Shown here one piece after another: positions 11,663-15,317 of a DNA stretch of 15,317 bases. A program made the position numbers and the translations under genes. The notes beneath the pieces were generated by a model. It was not told the DNA's origin. It was given only the letters and a program-made list of their open reading frames with translations, and did no database searches. Location: assembly GCA_036244855.1 (NCBI GenBank), contig BQKZ01007688.1:2874-18190 (forward strand), in the 5' to 3' direction. Source of the DNA: Temnopleurus reevesii (Eukaryota > Echinodermata > Echinoidea > Temnopleuroida > Temnopleuridae). How positions within the stretch are numbered: the first letter of the stretch is position 1; every line of letters starts with the position of its first letter.

Positions 11663-12319
11663 AACTACTATATTTACTACTACTCCTACTATAACTACTC
11701 CTCCTCCTCCTCCTCCTCCTCCTACTACTACTACTACTACTACTACTCCTACAATTATTACTATTACTACTACTACTATATATACAGCTACTAATACAAC
11801 CATCAGTTCACTACTACTATTTCTAATACTACTACTATATACGACTTCCTTCTTCTTCTTCTTCTTCTTCTTCTTCTTCTTCTTCTTCTTCTTCTTCTTT
11901 TTCTTCTTCTTCATCTCATTTTTCTATTTCCTGCTCCTCCTCCTTCTCCTCCTCCATTCCTTGTCTGAATCATATTGGATGAGTCAATAAGTTTCTTTCC
12001 ATAAAATGCCAGGTACATGGTGTAAACCATTTGTTTCTATATTGTCATTTTGACCAACATTTCAAGGCCAAGGGGGAACGAAGACATTACACACAACAAA
12101 TCATACAATGATTATTCTAATCAATTGATTATGCTACGTATTACCACAAACCAACAAACTGAGACAAGCTCGTGCATCCCTGTTCAGAATTTAGAAGACA
12201 CTGGAAGAGTTTCGACATACCTTTAGTTCTGTTTTTGGAGCAGCCCCCTTCTTCTCGTTATCCAGCGCATCAAAAGCATGCCACAACCACCTCGGAATAC
12301 ACTCCTCTCTTCGTGCCAT
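3378..12319 (-). CDS. Swap70: SWAP70/DEF6-like guanine-nucleotide-exchange adaptor, 5' half (4 exons, 3'-truncated by window)
   Basis: The coding sequence joins 12319-12221, 7481-7167, 6526-6311 and 3524-3378 and gives 259 residues with every junction in phase 0 and GT/AG borders. Residues 1-33 match the SWAP70/DEF6 N-terminus in length and pattern (WHAFDALD). Residues 34-138 carry the family core (YWNFL, then MWRIFNFFAEP, close to the IWVIFNFLSE I recall for human SWAP70). Residues 139-210 contain AMGAKW, and residues 211-259 begin the PH domain (KKKGHK, then WKDRWFILKP). In vertebrates these proteins bind PI(3,4,5)P3 through the PH domain, link receptor signalling to Rac and F-actin, and are prominent in immune cells; that role here is inferred. 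The vertebrate proteins are near 600 residues, so over half, including the coiled-coil DH-like part, lies beyond position 1. A single invertebrate gene ancestral to both SWAP70 and DEF6 is likely, so the symbol is approximate. Confidence 0.9.
3938..4160 (-). pseudogene. Decayed tandem copy of exon 4 and its upstream intron flank
   Basis: On the minus strand, 4014-3938 repeats exon 4, and the match continues into the intron up to about 4160 (source about 3430-3650, offset about 490 bases). The acceptor is kept (gtacag). The reading GQLKKEGHKVTSWKDR then meets TAG where exon 4 has the conserved Trp of DRWF, and an 18-base in-frame deletion removes KPGGMG. The similarity ends near 3938, before the donor, so no exon 3' end survives. 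The copy could not give a working PH domain. Confidence 0.85.
4161..5950. other. Intron 3 interior, no gene seen
   Basis: AT-rich DNA. The open frames here (for example 4374-4132 and 5191-5469) are short, low in coding character and without recognisable motifs. A stretch near 5870-5900 (gtgttgctagaaatttgcaac) weakly resembles the end of the MITE at 6125. Confidence 0.5.
5960..6100 (+). mobile_element. Probable LINE 3' end remnant
   Basis: The segment 'cggcagggctctcttgcaga' followed by ttaccctgtcgtttaaacaaaac and a tail of ataaataaatagatagata has the look of the 3' end of CR1/L2-type non-LTR retrotransposons. No reverse transcriptase is present. Family assignment is from memory of such tails. 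Confidence 0.5.
6125..6289. mobile_element. 165-bp MITE with gggggtgttg ends and TTA flanks
   Basis: The left end gggggtgttgttcaaaa matches the reverse complement of the right end, tggggtgttgctcaaaa, at 15 of 17 positions. TTA lies directly outside both ends (6122-6124 and 6290-6292), as with the 3-bp TWA duplications of PIF/Harbinger elements. Internal motifs (gttgcaattgatc, gttgcagttgat) are repeated. It has no coding capacity. It lies within intron 3, 21 bases from the exon 3 donor. Confidence 0.75.
6311..6526 (-). CDS. Swap70: Exon 3 of SWAP70-like gene (residues 139-210)
   Basis: The exon is 216 bases, 72 codons, between acceptor ctatag and donor gtaagt. It begins EALIMFEKLVVAMGAKWSSE, which matches the family pattern of an LLKKLTEAMGGGW-like helix followed by EQF, and it ends EEVEKM immediately before the PH domain. 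It links the EF-hand-like N-terminus to the PH domain. A MITE sits about 20 bases beyond its donor site. Confidence 0.88.
6527..7166. other. Intron 2 of the SWAP70-like gene
   Basis: A 640-base intron bounded by GTAGGT and CTATAG on the minus strand. No other feature is recognisable in it. Confidence 0.8.
7167..7481 (-). CDS. Swap70: Exon 2 of SWAP70-like gene (residues 34-138)
   Basis: The exon is 315 bases, 105 codons, between acceptor catcag and donor gtaggt. It begins VLTAHIGNSLG, the direct continuation of TELK in exon 1, and ends VLDPQ. It holds the conserved block of the family N-terminal region, including the tract ISFNDYWNFL and the motif EVYKMWRIFNFF, which aligns with the DAFKIWVIFNFL motif I recall from human SWAP70. 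The region is predicted to be mainly helical and EF-hand-like. The start of this exon and its acceptor have been duplicated in the upstream intron (see 7482-7735). Confidence 0.9.
7474..7740. repeat. Tandem duplication of exon 2 acceptor region
   Basis: The segment around the exon 2 acceptor recurs upstream with 118- and 134-base offsets. Shared strings include ggatattc..tgatgatgcaact and ttttcagctaaagaagaag. On the minus strand, acceptor-like AGs fall at 7483-7482 (real), 7601-7600 and 7735-7734, each followed by GTA. The first decoy even repeats the codons for VLTA. Confidence 0.85.
7741..8700. other. Intron 1 sequence, no feature seen
   Basis: AT-rich non-coding DNA with occasional C-rich tracts (for example near 8177-8190). 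Confidence 0.45.
8706..8960 (-). mobile_element. Probable non-LTR retroelement 3' end with pentamer tail
   Basis: Read on the minus strand, the sequence runs into 'aaaatcaataaactaaattg' followed by repeated aattg units, a typical 3' end of a LINE or a SINE derived from it. Upstream, in its orientation, is A-poor, T-rich 3'UTR-like sequence with no coding frame. Both the limits and the family are uncertain. Confidence 0.5.
8961..9372. other. Intron 1 sequence, no feature seen
   Basis: AT-rich non-coding DNA with small A-rich tracts only. Confidence 0.4.
9373..9430. repeat. Homopolymer block T24-G34
   Basis: 24 T are followed without interruption by 34 G, then agaggg. The G run could form G-quadruplexes on the plus strand. 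Run lengths may be unreliable because of sequencing limits. Confidence 0.95.
9431..10200. other. Intron 1 sequence, no feature seen
   Basis: Strongly AT-rich DNA. The open frame at 9997-10182 has no recognisable domain or exon borders. Confidence 0.4.
10213..10310. repeat. Short palindromic repeat fragment
   Basis: It contains the inverted pair tataacaag (10233-10241) and cttgttata (10282-10290), within a 'gtggaaactcagtatataac' context. It resembles the common 'cctcgttataacgagg' type of invertebrate dispersed repeat. I cannot name a family. Confidence 0.4.
10347..10673. mobile_element. 327-bp GC-rich MITE with perfect 22-bp inverted ends
   Basis: The left end gccctggtcacataggaccc (plus cg) is repeated in perfect inverted form at 10652-10673. 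The interior is rich in 'ccccggagatccg', 'ccccggaagcaacacgat' and 'ggggtgaatcgggg' subrepeats and (acagccaaaa)n, and is far more GC-rich than its surroundings. A further copy of the end motif ctatgtgacca lies inside at 10463-10473. It codes for nothing convincing. It is a non-autonomous DNA transposon by structure; the superfamily is not clear. Confidence 0.85.
10675..11160. other. Intron 1 sequence ending at an ambiguous base
   Basis: AT-rich non-coding DNA. A perfect TGACGTCA occurs at 10848-10855. The single N at 11160 directly precedes the SINE 3' half and may mark an assembly join. Confidence 0.45.
11161..11347 (+). mobile_element. SINE, 3' part with (att)n tail
   Basis: It begins cacattgtgctgcactcaac, followed by ccaggtgaggtgaatgg, and ends tgcgctatataaattgcatc plus (att)n. 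The first about 110 bases match 14782-14888. The tRNA-like head is missing, cut off exactly at the N. Confidence 0.85.
11494..11955. repeat. Compound trinucleotide microsatellite
   Basis: Successive blocks of (ctc), (cta), (ctc), (cta) and (ttc) repeats with a few tata interruptions. Long open frames on both strands (poly-Tyr/Thr on plus, poly-Val, poly-Ser and poly-Lys on minus) are products of the repeat and are not genes. Confidence 0.95.
11956..12220. other. Start of intron 1 (minus strand)
   Basis: Non-coding DNA that ends with the exon 1 donor (gtatgt on the minus strand). Confidence 0.6.
12221..12319 (-). CDS. Swap70: Exon 1 coding part of SWAP70-like gene (residues 1-33)
   Basis: It encodes 33 residues starting MARREECIPRWLWHAFDALD and ending in TELK, followed by the donor gtatgt. 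The ATG has G at -3 and G at +4, a good start context, and the length up to the exon junction equals that of the vertebrate SWAP70 N-terminus as I recall it, which supports this start. The segment DNEKKGAAPKTE sits where the EF-hand loop is expected, but it lacks the usual acidic residue at loop position 5 and the hydrophobic residue at position 8 is Ala, so calcium binding is doubtful. Five bases upstream of the ATG is tttcag, which could be the acceptor of an intron in the 5'UTR; if so, the true first exon and promoter lie further up. Confidence 0.87.
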
Positions 12320-12640
12320 ACCAGCTGAAATTCAGATAATGTCACAATAAGAATGTTTTGCACCTGTGGCTTGATAGTAGTGCAGATCTTCTTTTTCAGT
12401 GTCTTTCTCTTTTAGTTCCACACAACGTGAGTGTTTATCTGCTGATTGTTGCGGTAGAACCCAGTTCTATCTTGTACAATTTATGAATTATAGGAAGTGG
12501 AGTTCCGCAATCGCCGCGGCTGTGTATCGCGTACTTCCTGGTTTTGCGGGATTGAGCAACTTTGCTCATGAATATGCAATAGTGTATGGGCGACTACATT
12601 TGATTTGGGGGAAAGAGGGGAGCTGGTAATAAAATAAGTT
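12320..12640 (-). promoter_or_regulatory. 5' flank of SWAP70-like gene; candidate promoter or 5'UTR intron
   Basis: It contains a small CpG-rich patch (12505-12530) set between an inverted pair of ETS-type cores, aggaagt (12492-12498) and acttcct (12533-12539). No clear TATA box is visible. If the tttcag at 12330-12325 is a real acceptor, this is instead intron and the transcription start is further away. Weak evidence. Confidence 0.3.
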
Positions 12641-13155
12641 GGGAATTTCAAAACATAAGCTGCCCAGTTTTACAAAAAATTGGCTTAAGCAGTAGTTATT
12701 TAAAGCTAATAATCATTGATGACTGTGAACAGTCACATAAAAATGGCACGTTTAACAGAATATAACGTACACTTTGAAGAAATCCCACATATTTTTTTCC
12801 AATGCACTGAACAAAAATAAATCATGCATGAGAAGGCGGGGCAAAGAGACAAAGTTTACATTATTCTGTGTAAGTTTATTCTCTGCATCCACAGGTTTTT
12901 CTTTGCTGAGTGCTCGAGTTGAAAGGCCTTGAAAAGTCGCAAGGTTGATATGACGTCATATAATTCAATAGGATATAGGAGAGGATCTCTTCCAAAACAG
13001 GATTATAATATTCCGCTGAACATATTTCTTTGGAAAAGCGAACAAGAAGATCATTGCTATTATTTTCGTTATATTTTCAATCCATTATTACCTTTCTTCT
13101 CCTAACAGTTATTATGCAATATTATAAGGGTATCATCATTATCACCACATTATCA
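12641..13155. other. Upstream sequence without a supported gene
   Basis: AT-rich DNA. A perfect cAMP-response palindrome TGACGTCA lies at 12951-12958. No open frame has coding character. Confidence 0.4.
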
Positions 13156-13370
13156 CTACTTTTTAAAACTAATGTTTTTTAATTTATTTTTTTCATTCTA
13201 TTTAGTTTAGAAACTCATTTTTAACGTTAACAAAATACGATTAAAAGAAAGGGTAAAACCGAAAAAATATTTGAAATACATAGCTAACTCTTTTACTGGG
13301 AATTTGTTTGATTTAATATAGATCGAGTGAAAAGTAAGAAAAAAGTTAAGGATTGGAAAAGAAAGTCCAG

Positions 13371-13517
13371 GGCCCCGTAACATAAAGGTTTGCGATTAAT
13401 CGCTATTTGATTTTGCGATCGATTGCAAACTTTAATACATGATTCGCCATAGACTTGCGATTGATATCAATCGCTATCAGATTAGCAATTAATCGCAAAC
13501 CTTTATGTTACGGGCCC
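13371..13517. mobile_element. 147-bp MITE with CAG target duplication
   Basis: The ends ggccccgtaacataaagg and cctttatgttacgggccc are inverted repeats extending about 35 bases (ggtttgcgattaatcgcta). CAG flanks both sides (13368-13370 and 13518-13520). Copy B has a single CAG at 14096-14098 with nothing inserted, which proves the boundaries. Non-coding; probably mobilised by a PIF/Harbinger-like transposase given the 3-bp duplication. Confidence 0.92.
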
Positions 13518-13553
13518 CAGGACAGGCCATTGTCATAATCGTTTAATATGAGA

Positions 13554-13673
13554 GGCCTGTAGCATAAAATATGCAATTACGATAAATATCAATCGGAAGT
13601 GTATGGCAAAACGTGTACCATAAAGATACGATTAATTTTCGATTCGTCGTACCTCTTTTATGTTACAGGCCCC
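13554..13673. mobile_element. Related MITE, copy A
   Basis: The ends ggcctgtagcataaaat and ttttatgttacaggcccc form inverted repeats of the same type as the 147-bp element. It is present in both duplicated copies and is therefore older than the split. Confidence 0.75.
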
Positions 13674-13697
13674 AGGTCGGTCGGTGAAGGAAGACTG

Positions 13698-13812
13698 AAC
13701 ATTTTGTGTGTGTAATTGTGTCTGTGTGTATGTGTGTGTGTAATTGATTTTGTGTGTATGTGTGTGTGTAATTGTGTGTGTGTGTATGTGTGTGTGAATA
13801 TGTGTGTTTGGG
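13698..13812. repeat. (tg)n microsatellite
   Basis: GT-rich tract with 'taattg' interruptions. It has about one subunit more than the matching tract in copy B. Confidence 0.9.
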
Positions 13813-13839
13813 GTGGTATCAATATCACTATTAATTATA

Positions 13840-13883
13840 ATCATCATCATCTTCATCATTATTATTATTATTATTATTATTAT
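13840..13883. repeat. (atc)n/(att)n microsatellite up to the N
   Basis: Trinucleotide run that stops at the ambiguous base 13884. Confidence 0.9.
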
Positions 13884-14131
13884 NCTACTTTTTAAAACTA
13901 ATGTTTTTTTAATTTATTTTTTCACTCTATTTTGGTTAGAAACTCATTTTTAACGTTAAAAAATACGATTAAAAGAAAGGGTAAAACCGAAATAATATTT
14001 GAAATACATAGCTAACTCTTTTACTGGGAATTTGTTTGATTTAATATAGCTCGAGTGAAAAGTAAGAAAAAAGTTAAGGATTGGAAAAGAAAGTTCAGGA
14101 CAGGCCATTGTCATAATCGTTTAATATGAGA

Positions 14132-14251
14132 GGCCTGTAGCATAAAATATGCAATTACAATAAACATCAATCGGAAGTCTATGGCAAAACGTGTACCATA
14201 AAGATACGATTAATTTTCGATTCGTCGTATCTCTTTTATGTTACAGGCCCC
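14132..14251. mobile_element. Related MITE, copy B
   Basis: Counterpart of the element at 13554-13673, with a few substitutions. Confidence 0.75.
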
Positions 14252-14281
14252 AGGTCGGTCGGTGAAGGAAGACTGAACATT

Positions 14282-14362
14282 TTGTGTGTGTTAATTGTGT
14301 TTGTGTGTATGTGTGTGTGTAATTGTGTGTGTGTGTATGTGTGTGTGAATATGTGTGTTTGG
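14282..14362. repeat. (tg)n microsatellite
   Basis: GT-rich tract in copy B. The short Cys/Val-rich open frame across it is not a gene. Confidence 0.9.
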
Positions 14363-14391
14363 GGTGGTATCAATATCACTATTAATTATAA

Positions 14392-14406
14392 TCATCATCA
14401 TCTTCA

Positions 14407-14455
<49 letters not shown>

Positions 14456-14532
14456 TATTACTAATTATTATTATCATTATCATTAGTATTATTATCATTA
14501 TTATTACTATTATTTGTATTATCATTATCATG
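14392..14532. repeat. (atc)n/(att)n microsatellite
   Basis: Long att and atc run with interruptions. Any Asn/Asp- or Tyr-rich open frame here is a product of the repeat. Confidence 0.92.
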
Positions 14533-14681
14533 CAGCGGAATGTCCTAAAGGAACATGAATGCGAGAGGCTAAATAGCCAACGTACTGCAGATTTTCCAAA
14601 GCCCGTTGCCAGAATTTTGAAAGAGAGTGTTCTTTTATCAATAGTACGGACGTTTGATAGTGTCCTAACATTGGGGAGTGG

Positions 14682-14917
14682 CAATAGACCACTTTCGTAA
14701 TGTATTCGAAGGCGGCGTCGCGGAGGGTCGTAGGTTCGAATCCAACCCATGACGCTGACTTCCTTCAGCAAGAAATTTATTCACATTGTGCTGCACTCGA
14801 CCCAGGTGAGGTTAATGTGTACCGGTAAGAAGAAATTCCTTGAATGCAGTGAGCGCAAATGGTAGCCATGCTATAGCCGGGTAATAATGCACAGAACATT
14901 ACGAAAGTGGTCTATTG
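14682..14917 (+). mobile_element. SINE fragment enclosed by perfect 22-bp inverted repeats
   Basis: The arms at 14682-14703 (caatagaccactttcgtaat then gt) and 14896-14917 are perfect reverse complements. Between them lies a tRNA-like head with a canonical box B ggttcgaatcc (14733-14743) and a body matching the SINE at 11161 (from cacattgtg at 14782 to about 14888). The characteristic SINE tail is missing. The structure is that of a MITE that carries a SINE piece. Confidence 0.85.
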
Positions 14918-15317
14918 AAAGGTTACATCATATACTCATTGCGCAGTATTGGATGATAACTTGTTCAACGAGCGAGCAGAGAGAGCGAGGAAAAATATCA
15001 CTTTTGTTTTTCCAGAACGTATACAAAATTACAGTATTAGTCGGAATTATCGATTGTTATTTCAATGCCTGAATAATAAACAGGAGTGTTACCAGAATTG
15101 CACTTGAACACTTTTATTTAACTGTGCCTTTTGTCTATTTTTAACGAATTTTCATATTTTGTTTACGGTGGCTCCCGCCCCCTCCGCGACTCCCGCCGAT
15201 AAAGTAGGACTGCTTACGGGTAGGAGCGATCGAACTAAACCAGGAATTGTATCCCTCTTGATACCAGCATTTTCACAATTATTGGGAATTCTCACTTGCC
15301 ATTTGATGCCCATAATT
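14918..15317. other. Window end, no gene supported
   Basis: Mostly AT-rich DNA, with a GC-rich patch around 15165-15195 containing (reverse strand) a GC-box-like gggggcggg. The open frame at 14887-15072 starts inside the mobile element and has no recognisable domain. Confidence 0.4.

Larger units (their letters stand above)
13156..13883. repeat. Segmental duplication, copy A (with MITE insertion)
   Basis: It starts ctactttttaaaactaatg and ends in (att)n. It matches 13885 onward with only scattered differences apart from the 147-bp MITE and one extra GT-rich subunit. Copies A and B are separated by a single N. Confidence 0.92.
13885..14443. repeat. Segmental duplication, copy B (empty site)
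   Basis: A near-identical copy of 13156-13883 that lacks the 147-bp MITE. Differences are single bases and small length changes in homopolymers and the GT tract. Confidence 0.92.

Noticed and set aside
11531..11914. Long open frames of poly-Tyr/Thr (plus) and poly-Val/Ser/Lys (minus)
   Set aside because: They translate pure trinucleotide repeats.
12399..12629. 76-residue open frame on the plus strand upstream of exon 1
   Set aside because: No recognisable domain. Its longer length is explained by the locally GC-richer flank.

Overview
The window looks like nuclear DNA from an invertebrate deuterostome, most likely a sea urchin. It is AT-rich and intron-rich, full of microsatellites and short palindromic transposons, and it carries tRNA-derived SINEs ending in a 'gcgctatataaat...(att)n' type of tail, which I associate with echinoids. 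There is no bacterial-style gene organisation. The organism call is inference; the gene call below is read directly.

One protein-coding gene can be supported. It is the 5' half of a SWAP70/DEF6-family gene on the minus strand, in four phase-0 exons at 12319-12221, 7481-7167, 6526-6311 and 3524-3378. All splice sites are canonical GT/AG. Together they encode residues 1-259: the N-terminal EF-hand-like region and the first part of the PH domain. The rest of the PH domain and the coiled-coil DH-like region lie past position 1, outside the window. I found no further exon between 1 and 3377.

Layout on the plus axis: 1-3377 is intron 4, with a SINE tail remnant, a 22-bp minisatellite (778-1360), a foldback element (2168-2343), a short MITE (2776-2902) and a tRNA-Glu-like SINE (2903-3152). 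Exon 4 follows, and intron 3 holds a decayed tandem copy of exon 4, a LINE-like tail and a 165-bp MITE next to the exon 3 donor. Exon 3, a short intron 2 and exon 2 come next. Intron 1 is long (7482-12220). It contains a tandem duplication of the exon 2 splice acceptor, a LINE-like 3' end, a T24G34 homopolymer block, a 327-bp GC-rich inverted-repeat element, a SINE 3' half and about 460 bp of trinucleotide repeats. Exon 1 is at 12221-12319, and the sequence above it is the 5'UTR and possible promoter side.

From 13156 to the end the window is repetitive. A roughly 600-730 bp segment is present twice, joined at a single N (13884). One copy carries a 147-bp MITE and the other keeps the empty site. 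Further on, a SINE fragment is enclosed by perfect 22-bp inverted repeats (14682-14917). The most interesting signals are the exon-end duplications inside the SWAP70-like gene, the filled/empty MITE pair and the TIR-bounded SINE. Almost all other long open frames lie in simple repeats or introns and are not genes.
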